Source: Desulfatiglans anilini DSM 4660 (lineage in GTDB: Bacteria > Desulfobacterota > DSM-4660 > Desulfatiglandales > Desulfatiglandaceae). Taken from it: 64,000 bases of DNA. A program made the position numbers and the translations under genes. The stretch lies in NCBI RefSeq assembly GCF_000422285.1, contig NZ_AULM01000020.1, positions 1-64,000 on the forward strand, written 5' to 3'. Below, in pieces: positions 18,260 through 27,366 of the stretch (positions are counted from its first letter, which is position 1; each line of letters begins with the position of its first letter). A model generated the notes under the pieces. That model ran no database searches. It worked only from the letters and a program-made list of their open reading frames with translations, and was not told the DNA's origin.

Positions 18260-18778
18260 ATGGATCAGAAGCGGTGCTACGAAGTGCTGGAGGTCGGTCC
18301 GGACGCTGACCCGGATGAGATTCGAAAGGCCTACAGGGACCTGGCCAGCGTCTGGCATCCGGACCGTTTTGCCGGCAATGAAAGGCTGAGCGGAAAGGCG
18401 GCCGAAAAGATCAAAGAGATCAATGTGGCCTATGAGACCCTGTCCGCTTCCTGGAAGAACCGTCCGGACAATGGGCAAGGGGGGGATCCTTCCCGGTCCG
18501 AGGCACGGGACGAACCGGAACGGGGGCGGCCGCAGCCGGAGACGGAAACCCAGCTGGAGCGTCTGGTCGAAACGGGCACCGGTCTGGTCCTCTCGGCGTA
18601 TTCGCGTCTGTCACGGGCGGTCAGGAGTTGGCTCGAGAGCGGCGGCGCAGACGGTCCGGGCAGCCGACCGGCAGGCGGAAGAGGAGCCGGGGGCCTTGCA
18701 GGGGGAGCCGGGACCGGCCGGGGTTGCAGGCGTGCTGGAGGCGGCGGCCGTCGCGCGGGACGGGGACGGCGCAGATAG
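18260..18778 (+). CDS. Short J-domain (DnaJ-like) protein
   Basis: 172 residues. A complete J domain covers residues 4-65 with the HPD motif at 33-35 (VWHPDRF), so it should stimulate a DnaK ATPase. There is no G/F region, zinc domain or client-binding domain, so it is a class III J-protein. After a Pro/Glu-rich linker comes an amphipathic stretch (residues 95-125) and a low-complexity Gly/Arg tail. The tail looks like frame-shifted GC-rich sequence and may not be functionally constrained. It is ten bases upstream of queE on the same strand. Confidence 0.8.
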   Translation: MDQKRCYEVLEVGPDADPDEIRKAYRDLASVWHPDRFAGNERLSGKAAEKIKEINVAYETLSASWKNRPDNGQGGDPSRSEARDEPERGRPQPETETQLERLVETGTGLVLSAYSRLSRAVRSWLESGGADGPGSRPAGGRGAGGLAGGAGTGRGCRRAGGGGRRAGRGRRR

Positions 18779-18787
18779 GCGGGGTGC

Positions 18788-19438
18788 ATGGTGGACGAAC
18801 TGCTCGTCAACGAGATCTTCTACAGCATCCAGGGCGAGTCGTCCTGGGCCGGGCTGCCGTGCGCCTTTGTAAGGCTCACAGGCTGCAACCTTCGCTGCTC
18901 GTATTGCGATACGCGCTATGCCTACGATCAGGGCCGTCCGATGGGGACGGAGGAGATCGTGGATGCCCTGCTGGGCTATGGAGTCGAACTGGTCGAGATA
19001 ACCGGCGGGGAGCCTCTTCTTCAGCCGGGCACTCCCGCCCTGGCGGCTGCCCTGGCGGGCCGGGGTTGCCGCGTTCTCGTCGAAACCAACGGCAGCTTCG
19101 ACATCGACGTCCTCCCGGAGGCGTGCATCCGGATCGTGGATATCAAGTGCCCATCCAGCGGGGAGGCGGCGCGGATGGATCTCGAAAATCTGCATCGGCT
19201 GAGGGCCGGAGACGAAGTCAAGTTCGTGATGTCGACCCGCGGCGACTATGACTACGCCCTCCGCATCCTGCCGCGCATCAGCGAGGCGAGCCCGTGCCGG
19301 ACCGTTCATTTTTCACCGGTCTTCGGTGTCTTGGAGCCTGCTCGATTGGCAGCGTGGATGCTCGCCGATCGGCCGGAGGCGCGGCTGCACCTGCAGCTCC
19401 ACAAGATCGTCTGGGGTGCGGACCGCCGCGGCGTGTAG
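18788..19438 (+). CDS. queE: 7-carboxy-7-deazaguanine synthase (QueE)
   Basis: 216 residues, radical-SAM enzyme of queuosine biosynthesis that converts 6-carboxytetrahydropterin to 7-carboxy-7-deazaguanine. The cluster motif C33-x3-C37-x2-C40 (CNLRCSYC) is followed by DTRYAY. EITGGEPLLQ is the SAM-binding GGE motif, and NEIFYSIQGES at the N-terminus is the family hallmark. VDIKCPSSGE and the C-terminal LQLHKIVWG also fit. No other queuosine genes lie nearby. Confidence 0.92.
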   Translation: MVDELLVNEIFYSIQGESSWAGLPCAFVRLTGCNLRCSYCDTRYAYDQGRPMGTEEIVDALLGYGVELVEITGGEPLLQPGTPALAAALAGRGCRVLVETNGSFDIDVLPEACIRIVDIKCPSSGEAARMDLENLHRLRAGDEVKFVMSTRGDYDYALRILPRISEASPCRTVHFSPVFGVLEPARLAAWMLADRPEARLHLQLHKIVWGADRRGV

Positions 19439-19576
19439 CGGTGCGGCAAGCCGGGTATCCGGATCTCTGCAGCGGAAAGCGGCATCGGAAAGACGCTCAT
19501 TGCCGATCGGAAAGCTGGAGGCATCCTGACGCTTCCTCAGACCGTGCCGGAGCGGGAATGCTTCCGAGGCGAGCCC

Positions 19577-22500
19577 ATGCGCACTGGAAGAAAATTTCTC
19601 TGGATCGCCGTATGGACCGTGATGGGGTTCGCGGCCGCCTCGGGGGCCGCGGCGGTCTTTCTCTATCACAGGCCTGATGCCGTCAAACGGCTCCTGGAAA
19701 ACGCCTTGTCCAGCCTCAGCGGGGCCCAGGTCGAAATCGGGGCGCTGCGGTACGGGATCGCCCCGTTCGAGATCGAGGCCGTCGATGTCCAGGTCCGCGC
19801 AGGAGAGGCCCCGGACAGCCTGATCCTTTCCATTCACCGCGCCCGCGCGGGTGCTGACTTCGAGGGGCCTTTCGGTCGCCGCCGCCTGGTGATTCGAGCC
19901 CTGCAGATCGATGGACCCATCGCGGAGCTTACGGGCGAGCCGTCCATCCTGGGCCGCCTGTCCACCCCGCCGGCTGCATCTCCATCTTCGGGTTTGGCCG
20001 ACCATATCCTTTCCTACCTCCTCTTCAAAGAAGTGCGATTCGACACGCTGGATCTCTCGGACGGCCGCCTGTCCTGGCAGCATCCGGAGGCGAGCCTGCG
20101 GCTCGACGAAATCCGCGCGAACCTGCGGCCGGAGAGCGGTGCCACGGCTTCGTCCAGGGTCGAGGCGGTCTCTTCGGACGGACGGACGCGGCTGTCGATT
20201 CCCTCCGCAGGCCTTTCGCTGCCGCAGGGGTTGTCTTTAGACGGGCAAGGCGTTCCGTTCGAGATGCACATCGAAAGAGGGAACTTGGAAGGCCCTTCAG
20301 TGTCGGCCGGATCCCTCGCACTGCGATGGACGGCCCTCTATCGGGCCGAGAGCGGTCGGCTCAGCATCCAGTCCGCTGAAGGACGCGCAAAGACCGTTTC
20401 GGTCGACACCCGCGATTTCCGGTTTGTCTTCCCGCTTTCCTTCGAGCTGCCGCAGGGTGCAGAGGTGCGACTCGAAGGGATGCGGGCTGAAGTCCCGCGC
20501 TTTGCAGTCCGGATGGGAGAGGGGCTCGACCTCGCCGGATCGGCTGCAGCGGCGCTTGGGGATGCCCGTGAATGGCGACTGAGCGATTTGAGCGGCGCCG
20601 CCGATCTCGATGCGCTGCTCGGCTTTTTGCCTCCGTCTGAACGGAGCGCTTGTGGGACCGGTTTGAGCGGCACCCTGAGGCTCCATGGCAGCCTGGCCGC
20701 CCGCCTCGATGAAACGGGCTGGCGCCTGATGCCTGATCTCCAATTGACGGTCGATGATGGCGGCCTGTCCTGCCGCGTGTGGGAGGACAGGTTGCGGGCG
20801 GATTTCCGCTGCGGCGCCGCGGTCAAAGGCGCATTCCCCAGGCCGGGGATCAGCGCAGAATTCACCGGCAGGGGGATAGAGTTCGAAGGCCCCGCCGTGT
20901 CGCTTTCCGGTGCGGCGGCCAATTTGACGGTAGAGGGGGTCTATCCTGTCTTTCACGTTCGGGGGGTCGAATGTCGGATCCCCCGGTTCCAGGTGCGCAC
21001 TCCGAAAGGTTCCGTTCCCATTCAGCCGATCGATGTGGATGCGCCTGCTTTGAGGCTGAATGTCCTCGATCGGACCGCAGATCTGGCTGATTTTGTGGTG
21101 CGCATCTTTGGCCGGGAGGGTCTGCGGGGGTCGCTGAACGTATCGCCTGCGGGGGTCTCGGGTGAGGTCGGAGCGAAGGATGTGCTGGCTCTCCTGGGGG
21201 GATCCGGTTTAGGTGTGCTGCCCGAGAGCTGGACGGTCGAAGGACGGGACGCCTTGACGGGTCGGTTGGCCTATTCGCCGCAGGCCGGATTTCGGGGGGA
21301 CTTCGACTGGGCGTTGAAGGCGCTTCGATTCGAGAGCCCCGACGGAGTCTTCATGGGGGAAGGCATCGGGCTCGACGTCCGTTTGAGGGCCTCCTCGGAC
21401 CGGCAGAGGCGGCGCATCCAGGTTGACATGCAGGCCGGCTCCAAGAAGGGGGAGATCCTCTATGACCGCTGGTACGCGGATCTTGCCCGACGCAGCGTTG
21501 CGGCGGCGATCGAGGCGGCAGTCCTCCCCGCTTCGGCTCTGCTGGACGTGAAAAAGGCTTCGCTCAGTGCGTCAGGGCTCTTCGATGCCTCCTTTTCGGG
21601 CACTGTCGAACGGTTTACCGATGCGCCGGCGGGCCGCCTGGCCGTCGAGGTCGAAGCCCCCGATCTTGCCCCGCTGGTGATCGTCTTCCTCAAAGAGCCT
21701 TTCCAGGATGTGCTGCCGGTGCTGCGCGGCCTCGATGCCGCCGGACCTTCCGAAGTGTCCATGACCCTGGATTGGGCGGGAAGGGATTGGCGGGCCAAAG
21801 GGTTCTGGGACTGGCGCGACGGCGCGCTGCGGTTGGAGGAGATGGACGTCGAGCTCCAAGGTCTCGATCTTCGACTTCCGGTATGGGCCGCTGGAGGGGG
21901 TTGGAAGGGGGCCGGCGGGCCGGGGCGGCTCGAGGGGCGCATGTCTGTGCGCAAAGCGGTCTTTCCGTTCGGGGCCCTCGAGGACGCCGCTTGGAGACTG
22001 GAGGCGGAGCCGAATGCCCTGCACGCGGATGCCACGATCGATTTTTCGGTAGCGGACGGCACCGTGCGTCTGAAGGGCCTGCACATGAACGATCTTTACG
22101 GGGAAGGGGCCTCGCTGAAGACGTCGGTCGAAATGGTGGATCTGGATGTGGGCCGATTCCTGGCCGATTTCTGGCCGCGTCCGGTGCAAGGGGCGTTGAA
22201 CGGACGGTTGGATCCCGTTATAATGACGCAGCAGGCCATTCAGACGACCGGGGAACTCCGAATGGATCTTTTCGGCGGCAGGTGGGTCGTAAAGGACCCG
22301 GGTGCGCGCGCTCTCTTTACATCGGCGCCGGTCTTCCGACTGGATGCGCGCTGGCGGGATGTCCAACTCGGACTGCTGACGGCCGGAACGCCCTTTGGGA
22401 AGATGGAGGGATTGCTCGAAGGACACGTCAACGGCCTCGAGATTGCGGCGGGGCAGCCGCAGGCCTTCGACCTTCTGATGGAGACGGTGCCTCGAAAAGG

Positions 22501-22828
22501 GGTCCCGCAACGGATCAGTGTCGAGGCGGTCGACAGCATCGCCCGCATCGGAGGAGGGCAGAGCCCGTTTCTGGGGCTGGCCGGCGGTTTCGCATCGCTT
22601 TTCCAGGAGTTCCCTTACAGCAAATTGGGGATCCATGCCACACTGGCGAACGATCTCTTCCGGATCGACGGAACCATTCGGGAAGACGGCAAGGAGTATC
22701 TGGTCAAAAGGAGGGGATTCGCGGGGGTCAATGTGGTGAACCAGAGTCCGGGGAGCGCGATCGGCTTCAAGGACATGGTCAAGCGCATTCAGCGCATCCG
22801 GTCCGGCTCCGGTCCGGTGATCGATTAG
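19577..22828 (+). CDS. AsmA-like/YdbH-type intermembrane bridge protein
   Basis: About 1083 residues from MRTGRKFLW, with one N-terminal membrane anchor (residues about 7-30) and then a long, beta-rich, repetitive periplasmic part. The C-terminal 250 residues (GALNGRLDPVIM, ELRMDLFGG, VNGLEIAAGQPQAFDL and a final KRIQRIRSG) resemble the YdbH family. In E. coli YdbH spans the periplasm and, with the lipoprotein YnbE and the helper YdbL, takes part in phospholipid transport between membranes. A YdbL-like gene follows directly, which supports the assignment. The start is placed just before the membrane anchor, with GAGG upstream. The frame is open for 11 more codons. Confidence 0.75.
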   Translation: MRTGRKFLWIAVWTVMGFAAASGAAAVFLYHRPDAVKRLLENALSSLSGAQVEIGALRYGIAPFEIEAVDVQVRAGEAPDSLILSIHRARAGADFEGPFGRRRLVIRALQIDGPIAELTGEPSILGRLSTPPAASPSSGLADHILSYLLFKEVRFDTLDLSDGRLSWQHPEASLRLDEIRANLRPESGATASSRVEAVSSDGRTRLSIPSAGLSLPQGLSLDGQGVPFEMHIERGNLEGPSVSAGSLALRWTALYRAESGRLSIQSAEGRAKTVSVDTRDFRFVFPLSFELPQGAEVRLEGMRAEVPRFAVRMGEGLDLAGSAAAALGDAREWRLSDLSGAADLDALLGFLPPSERSACGTGLSGTLRLHGSLAARLDETGWRLMPDLQLTVDDGGLSCRVWEDRLRADFRCGAAVKGAFPRPGISAEFTGRGIEFEGPAVSLSGAAANLTVEGVYPVFHVRGVECRIPRFQVRTPKGSVPIQPIDVDAPALRLNVLDRTADLADFVVRIFGREGLRGSLNVSPAGVSGEVGAKDVLALLGGSGLGVLPESWTVEGRDALTGRLAYSPQAGFRGDFDWALKALRFESPDGVFMGEGIGLDVRLRASSDRQRRRIQVDMQAGSKKGEILYDRWYADLARRSVAAAIEAAVLPASALLDVKKASLSASGLFDASFSGTVERFTDAPAGRLAVEVEAPDLAPLVIVFLKEPFQDVLPVLRGLDAAGPSEVSMTLDWAGRDWRAKGFWDWRDGALRLEEMDVELQGLDLRLPVWAAGGGWKGAGGPGRLEGRMSVRKAVFPFGALEDAAWRLEAEPNALHADATIDFSVADGTVRLKGLHMNDLYGEGASLKTSVEMVDLDVGRFLADFWPRPVQGALNGRLDPVIMTQQAIQTTGELRMDLFGGRWVVKDPGARALFTSAPVFRLDARWRDVQLGLLTAGTPFGKMEGLLEGHVNGLEIAAGQPQAFDLLMETVPRKGVPQRISVEAVDSIARIGGGQSPFLGLAGGFASLFQEFPYSKLGIHATLANDLFRIDGTIREDGKEYLVKRRGFAGVNVVNQSPGSAIGFKDMVKRIQRIRSGSGPVID

Positions 22829-22849
22829 ATGTTTTCGAGGGAGGGTCGC

Positions 22850-23401
22850 ATGGTTTCGAGACAGAAGAAGCTGGGCGTCATGGCTGTGTTCCTGGCCGGC
22901 GTGTTCGCCTGCGTGACGATCAACATCTATTTTCCTGCCGAAAAGGTCGAGTCGGTGGCGGGCGAGATCGTCAAAGACATCCGGGGCCAGGGGGCAGAAG
23001 GGTCCGAGGCCGTTCCGAAGAGTGAGCCCGAATCATCTCTGCAGGAGCGTTGGTTCGCGCTCTTCCCGTTCGTAGGCGCCGCCTGGGCCGAGGATGTGAC
23101 GGTCGTGTCGAATCCGGCGATCAGGGCCTTGAAGGAGAGCATGAAGAGCCGTTATCCGTTGCTCCGTCCATTTTATCAGAAAGGCGCCATTCGGGAGGGG
23201 GACGACGGATTTGTGGTGCAGACCGGTTCCGGGGAGGTGAGCCTGAAGGAAAAACGGGATCTGAATACCCTGGTCTCGGCCGAGAATGCCGATCGTCGAC
23301 GTCTTTATCAGGAGGTGGCCAAGGCGTTGAACATCGACCCCTCGCAGGTGGACCGCATCGGGGGCATCTTCGCCAAAGAGTGGCAAAAACCCGTCCGGTG
23401 A
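22850..23401 (+). CDS. YdbL-like DUF1318 lipoprotein
   Basis: 183 residues. The N-terminal hydrophobic segment ends in VFAC followed by VTINIYFPAEKV, so it is probably a lipoprotein. The C-terminal half (IRALKESMKSRYPLLRPF, KEKRDLNTLVSAENADRRRLYQEVAKALN) is DUF1318, the family of E. coli YdbL. Its lipid anchor plus C-terminal domain suggests it combines the roles of YnbE and YdbL for the giant protein upstream. That is inferred from order and features. The GGGAGGG six bases upstream supports this ATG over one seven codons earlier that touches the previous stop. Confidence 0.8.
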   Translation: MVSRQKKLGVMAVFLAGVFACVTINIYFPAEKVESVAGEIVKDIRGQGAEGSEAVPKSEPESSLQERWFALFPFVGAAWAEDVTVVSNPAIRALKESMKSRYPLLRPFYQKGAIREGDDGFVVQTGSGEVSLKEKRDLNTLVSAENADRRRLYQEVAKALNIDPSQVDRIGGIFAKEWQKPVR

Positions 23402-23464
23402 TGAGGGACGGGAGGCGCGGCCGGGCGCAGGCGACCGGGATGTGCGGCCCTCTGCGGGGCGGCT

Positions 23465-24280
23465 TTACTCGTGAGGCTTTGGCCGGTGAGGCCAGTCGGT
23501 GCCGGAGACGTCGATGAGCTCTGCAATGAAGCTTCCGATGATCACCTTGCTTTTCAGACGCACAGGGATCCTGTATCGGTCCGCCGAGACCCAGACCTGG
23601 ATCTTGGCGTCCTTGGCCTTTTCAAAGACCCCTCCCACGTGTTCGAGGGAAGGTTCGACCAGGAAGGTGTCGATCTCCCCCATGGCGCACTGAAGCTTCT
23701 CACGGCGGATGACCGTTGCGGTCCCCGTAATGCATTTCTTCCCATCGGTCACCGGCCCCGAGAGGACGGCGCCCACCTGAAGGTCCTCGAGGCGAAAGGC
23801 GTAGAAGATCGAAAGCGGGTCGAGGGATCCCGGCTGGATGGGCAATGGGTCCCGCCGCTCATCCATATTGGTGTACTGCGCCGTCCGCCGCTCCCAGTCG
23901 AAGGTCACCGTGACGTCCTTGGGGCGCCGCCCTTCGGATTTTTCCCTGTAGAGGAGGGTGCGCGAAACGCTTCGATCGGTATAGGCGTCGATGCGGTTGC
24001 GGACCTTGTAAAACAAGTCGATGACGGGATAGCTCCAGGCGGTGGCGGCGAAATGCAGGGCGGGGGTTTGGCCCACGCTGTCGGAAGTCAGGACCTCGAG
24101 CACCGCTTCCCCGGCAGGTATGAATTCCCACCGGGCTTGAAAAACCAGTCTTTCGCCGGCCTGGAAAGGAAGCGGCGGTTCGGCAGGTTCGGCCGGCGGC
24201 GACGCTGCCGCCGTCTGAGCGAGCAAGAGGAGCATCAGCAGACCGGCTCCTTTCATGATACTCGACCACTTCTTCGCCAT
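23465..24280 (-). CDS. DUF3108 periplasmic protein
   Basis: About 271 residues from MAKKWSS, with a signal peptide (hydrophobic LLMLLLLAQTAAAS). The mature part has the DUF3108 pattern: PFQAGERLVFQARWEFIPAGEA, YKVRNRIDAYTD, and a terminal VKLKSKVIIGSFIAEL-like strand (here VRLKSKVIIGSFIAEL). The function of DUF3108 is not established. It is a beta-rich periplasmic or outer-membrane-associated protein. The open frame runs 45 codons further upstream without signal-peptide character. The gene converges with the YdbL-like gene. Confidence 0.8.
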   Translation of the reverse strand: MAKKWSSIMKGAGLLMLLLLAQTAAASPPAEPAEPPLPFQAGERLVFQARWEFIPAGEAVLEVLTSDSVGQTPALHFAATAWSYPVIDLFYKVRNRIDAYTDRSVSRTLLYREKSEGRRPKDVTVTFDWERRTAQYTNMDERRDPLPIQPGSLDPLSIFYAFRLEDLQVGAVLSGPVTDGKKCITGTATVIRREKLQCAMGEIDTFLVEPSLEHVGGVFEKAKDAKIQVWVSADRYRIPVRLKSKVIIGSFIAELIDVSGTDWPHRPKPHE

Positions 24281-24615
24281 CCATGGGATACTTGTCGATG
24301 CAGCTTCTTTTCCCCTTCCGAGGCTGCCGTCCAGACCCTCGTGAAGAGTGGAGGGCAAGAGCCCCTGCGGGCCGGTTTTTGGATCAACGTTCATTACGTG
24401 TTCGCATGCTTTCATGTCGGTTCTAACCCTTCCTTTTCAGAGCGGTTCCCATCCTGCTTCCCCTGTGTCTGGGCGGCAGGACCCCAGCGTTTCCTGTATT
24501 CTTACATTTTCAAAGGTTGACACGCCTTGAAACAGGATATTACCATGATAACCGGTTCTCAAGCGGAATGGGGCTTTTTTCGACCGGAATTCTGAGTTGG
24601 TTTTCGGAGGCTGCG

Positions 24616-25158
24616 ATGCGAAGGGGCAGCGGTTCGGTGGCGGCGATGATCATCGTCTGCATCGTTATCGGCGGGGCGGGTTGCGCCTCGGTCATTTCAC
24701 AGGATCTCCTGCAGCGGGCCGATCGGACCATCCGGTTTCAGGACCTGCGGGAACAACCCGGCCTGTACGAAGGGAAGATTGTCCTGCTGGGCGGAATGAT
24801 CGTTTCAACCAAGAATCAGCCGGCGGGCACCCTGATCGAGATCGTACAGAAGCCGCTCGATTTCGAGAAGCGCCCGATCAGCGGGGATACGACCTTCGGC
24901 CGCTTCCTGGCGCTGTATGACGGATATCTCGACCCGGCCATATACGCTGAGGGCCGCGATGTGACGGTGGCGGGCCCGGTCATCGGCCTGAGGGAGCAGC
25001 CGCTGGGTGAAATCACTTACAGCTACCCCCTCGTGCGCGCTCAGGAGATCCATCTTTGGGCGGTCAGGACAGAGGATCGGGCCTATCCTTACCCCCCGGG
25101 CGGCTGGTGGGGGTATCCACCCTGGTGGCGTTATCCTTACTGGGGGCCATGGTATTGA
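24616..25158 (+). CDS. Slp-family outer-membrane lipoprotein
   Basis: 180 residues from MRRGSGS. The signal ends in the lipobox IGGAGC, followed by the Slp pattern: IRFQDLREQPGLYEGKIVLLGG, then FGRFLALYDGYLDPAIYAEGRDVTVAG, and GEITYSYPLVRAQEIHLW. The tail is rich in Trp, Pro and Tyr (PGGWWGYPPWWRY), as in relatives. In E. coli Slp is a stationary-phase and acid-stress lipoprotein of unknown mechanism. GGAGG five bases before this ATG decides the start; the frame is open 33 codons earlier. A TTGACA at 24517-24522 may be part of the promoter. Confidence 0.85.
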   Translation: MRRGSGSVAAMIIVCIVIGGAGCASVISQDLLQRADRTIRFQDLREQPGLYEGKIVLLGGMIVSTKNQPAGTLIEIVQKPLDFEKRPISGDTTFGRFLALYDGYLDPAIYAEGRDVTVAGPVIGLREQPLGEITYSYPLVRAQEIHLWAVRTEDRAYPYPPGGWWGYPPWWRYPYWGPWY

Positions 25159-25263
25159 AAACGGAGGGATGAGAACTTCCCCCGTTCGACCGAACGCCGG
25201 CCTGCCATCGTGAATTCAGCCGCTTGAAGGGCGATTTCTCCACCCGGCCCTTCTGTGTCGTCT

Positions 25264-25355
25264 CTGCCCGGGAATGGATTTCCTGTCCATCCCGGCATCG
25301 ATCCGTGATTCGCTTTTGCGGCGATCTGCAGATCGCCTTCGCGCCATGGTGTGAA
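25264..25355 (-). repeat. Dispersed structured repeat, degenerate copy
   Basis: Read on the minus strand it has the family's central palindrome in the variant GGCGATCTG-CAGATCGCC (25320-25337), followed by CGCAAAAGCGAATC and, some 40 bases on, CCATTCCCGGG. Both arms of the palindrome differ from the common GACCTG/CAGGTC form in matching fashion. Confidence 0.6.
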
Positions 25356-25375
25356 GAAACCGAAACCCGCCGCGA

Positions 25376-25906
25376 TCATTCCCTTTCTTTGCGCTGGCGG
25401 AGCCACCGCCGCATGAACGTTTCGGTCTCGAGGCCCAAAAGCAGTTCACGCCCGGCGACGGCCAGCAGGTCCGCCGTCCCGGATGGCCCCAACGCCTCGC
25501 GCAGGGTCGGGCAAAGGAAGTTCACGCAGAAAGAATGCCTCGCCTTGAGCCGGCAACCCCTTTCACCCAGAAAAAGGCATTGCCCCTCGGCTTCGGGCCG
25601 GCGGGGAATGGAGACGTTCATCAGCCTGTTGATCAGCAGGATCTCCGGTTCATACCAGCCCTCAACCCCTTTGAAACAGCAGCTGCCGGAAGGCTGGCTG
25701 TCGCAGCGTGCGCAGGCGGCCACGACGCCTAGCGTGCGCATCCTTTCCTGGGTTCGGGAAATCGCCTCGCTGTAGGCATCGAGCAGGTCGGTGAGCGCTT
25801 TTTCGCGGGCCAGATCCCCGGCATATCGGTCGTACAGGGCATTCGCCTGATTGATGGACACGGCAACCGCGGCGTCCAGATTCTCGGTGTTTCTATCGAA
25901 AACCAT
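25376..25906 (-). CDS. Cysteine-cluster (YkgJ-like) protein
   Basis: 176 residues. After a helical N-terminal half comes a Cys pattern, CARCDSQPSGSCC, later EGQCLFLGERGCRL, and FCVNFLC, like the zinc/iron-chelating CxxxCxxC proteins of the YkgJ/UPF0153 kind. The Cys spacing suggests a bound metal or Fe-S cluster. The biochemical role is unknown. Its start overlaps the end of the endonuclease V gene by 14 bases, so the two are probably translated together. Confidence 0.7.
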   Translation of the reverse strand: MVFDRNTENLDAAVAVSINQANALYDRYAGDLAREKALTDLLDAYSEAISRTQERMRTLGVVAACARCDSQPSGSCCFKGVEGWYEPEILLINRLMNVSIPRRPEAEGQCLFLGERGCRLKARHSFCVNFLCPTLREALGPSGTADLLAVAGRELLLGLETETFMRRWLRQRKERE

Positions 25907-26663
25907 GGAGCCCTCCTGACGATGCGAGCCGGTGAGCGTGGCGGGTGGTTTCGGGCAGCCTGTACCGTGTGGTGCAGGCCAGCACGAACCGGCGTGCAGT
26001 CATCAAACCGACGCGGTGGCCGATGGAGACATAGATGGGTTTTACTTCCGTCCGGGTGCGCAGGACGATCCCGATGCAATCCGTTCCGTCCTTGAGGAGG
26101 GCGTATTGCCCTTTGCGAAGCCCCACCGGACGGTGCGTCCCGATCAGCCGGCTCTTGGCGGCCCCGATGGTCGGGATGCCGGTCAGGAGGCCGAAATGGC
26201 AGGCGATTCCGAAGCGGCGGGGGTGGGCTAGTCCCTGGCCGTCGCAAATCACGAGGTCCGGGATTTGCCGGAGGTTTCCCAGGGCCTCCAGCATCACCGG
26301 GATCTCGCGGAAGCTCAGCAGCCCGGGCACGTAGGGGAAGGTCAGGGGCCGCTCGGCAACGGCCCAATCGCAAAGCTGCAGTTCCGGAAAGCTCAAGACC
26401 ACCGCCGATGCCCGTGCGACGGAGCGCCGGGCGTCTAAACCGACATCCATCCCCGCCACGAAATGCACGTCGCCGAGACGGTCTTCCGTGACCACAAGTC
26501 GCGCGAGGGACTGCTGGATCGCCCGGGCCTCGGGGATGCCCACATCCCAGCGGTGCGAGAGCCCCCCGGAGCAGGCAGGGGCTTCGCCGGCTCCCGGCTC
26601 CCCGGTTGGCCCAGGGGAGGTGGAGGGCGCTTCGCCGGTCGGCCGGTTCTTACTCATGGGCAT
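25893..26663 (-). CDS. nfi: Endonuclease V (deoxyinosine 3'-endonuclease)
   Basis: 256 residues with the EndoV core from about residue 35: FVAGMDVGLD (catalytic Asp), FPYVPGLLSFRE (the Tyr-containing wedge plus catalytic Glu) and LVICDGQGLAHPRRFGIACH (second Asp). It cuts DNA near deoxyinosine and starts repair of deaminated adenine. The first 35 residues (Pro/Gly-rich) are not conserved, so translation may start later. Its start overlaps the end of the cbiO-like gene by 14 bases, an unusual operon partner for a transporter. Confidence 0.9.
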   Translation of the reverse strand: MPMSKNRPTGEAPSTSPGPTGEPGAGEAPACSGGLSHRWDVGIPEARAIQQSLARLVVTEDRLGDVHFVAGMDVGLDARRSVARASAVVLSFPELQLCDWAVAERPLTFPYVPGLLSFREIPVMLEALGNLRQIPDLVICDGQGLAHPRRFGIACHFGLLTGIPTIGAAKSRLIGTHRPVGLRKGQYALLKDGTDCIGIVLRTRTEVKPIYVSIGHRVGLMTARRFVLACTTRYRLPETTRHAHRLASSGGLHGFR

Positions 26664-27366
26664 GAGGATAGGCCCCGTGTCGATGTCCGTGGATGTGGCG
26701 ATGCAGTTTGACTTCTTCGTCCCATTGAATGCGGCCGTCGGCCATGGCGTAAACGGCCGTGGTCGTCTCCATCAGAAAATCGAGTTCGTGCGAAATGATG
26801 ATGTAGGTGAGATCGAGACCTTTGAGCAGTTGAGTGAGCCTTTCCTTGGTCCGCTCATCGAGGCCCGCGGTCGGTTCATCCAGGAGCAGGACCTTGGGCT
26901 CCATAGCCAACACCGTGGCGAGGGCCACGAGTCGTTTTTCCCCGCCGGAGAGGCGGTGCGTAATCCGTCCCTCGAAGTGTTCGAGCCCAAGTTTCTCTAG
27001 TGTTTTCAAGGCGATCAACTGCGCTTCTTCGCGGCTTTTCCCCAAATTGAGAGGGCCGAAGGCGACATCTTCGAGGACCGTAGGGTGAAACAGTTGATCG
27101 TCCGCATCCTGAAACAGGAAGCCGATCTGCCGCCGGACGGACTCGAAGTCCTTTTCCTCGCGGACTTCCCGTCCGAAGATTTCGATCCTGCCCGAATCGG
27201 GCTTCAACAGCCCCATGATGAGATGAAAAAGGGTCGTTTTTCCTGCGCCGTTGGGGCCCATGAGGCCGATCCGCTCCCCCTCCCGAAGGGTCAGATCCGC
27301 GTGGTCCAGGACCGTTGCCCGCCCCGGATAAGCGAAGCTGATACCATCGAGCCGGATCAATTCCAT
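26650..27366 (-). CDS. cbiO: ECF-type cobalt/nickel transporter ATPase (CbiO/NikO)
   Basis: 238 residues from MELIRLDG. Walker A is GPNGAGKTT, the Q-loop FLFQDADDQLFHPTVLEDVAFGP is typical of ECF ATPases, the signature is LSGGEKR, and Walker B is VLLLDEPTAGLD. The C-terminus ends in a His-rich tail (HRHIHGHRHGAYPHAHE) that could bind Ni or Co at the cytoplasmic face. It overlaps the CbiQ-like gene by ten bases. Fourteen more codons are open upstream, but the family starts at MELI. Confidence 0.9.
   Translation of the reverse strand: MELIRLDGISFAYPGRATVLDHADLTLREGERIGLMGPNGAGKTTLFHLIMGLLKPDSGRIEIFGREVREEKDFESVRRQIGFLFQDADDQLFHPTVLEDVAFGPLNLGKSREEAQLIALKTLEKLGLEHFEGRITHRLSGGEKRLVALATVLAMEPKVLLLDEPTAGLDERTKERLTQLLKGLDLTYIIISHELDFLMETTTAVYAMADGRIQWDEEVKLHRHIHGHRHGAYPHAHE

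Noticed and set aside
18660-18778. Gly/Arg-rich C-terminus of the J-protein as a functional RNA-binding tail
   Set aside because: It looks like GC-rich low-complexity sequence, and no RGG spacing is evident. No claim is made.
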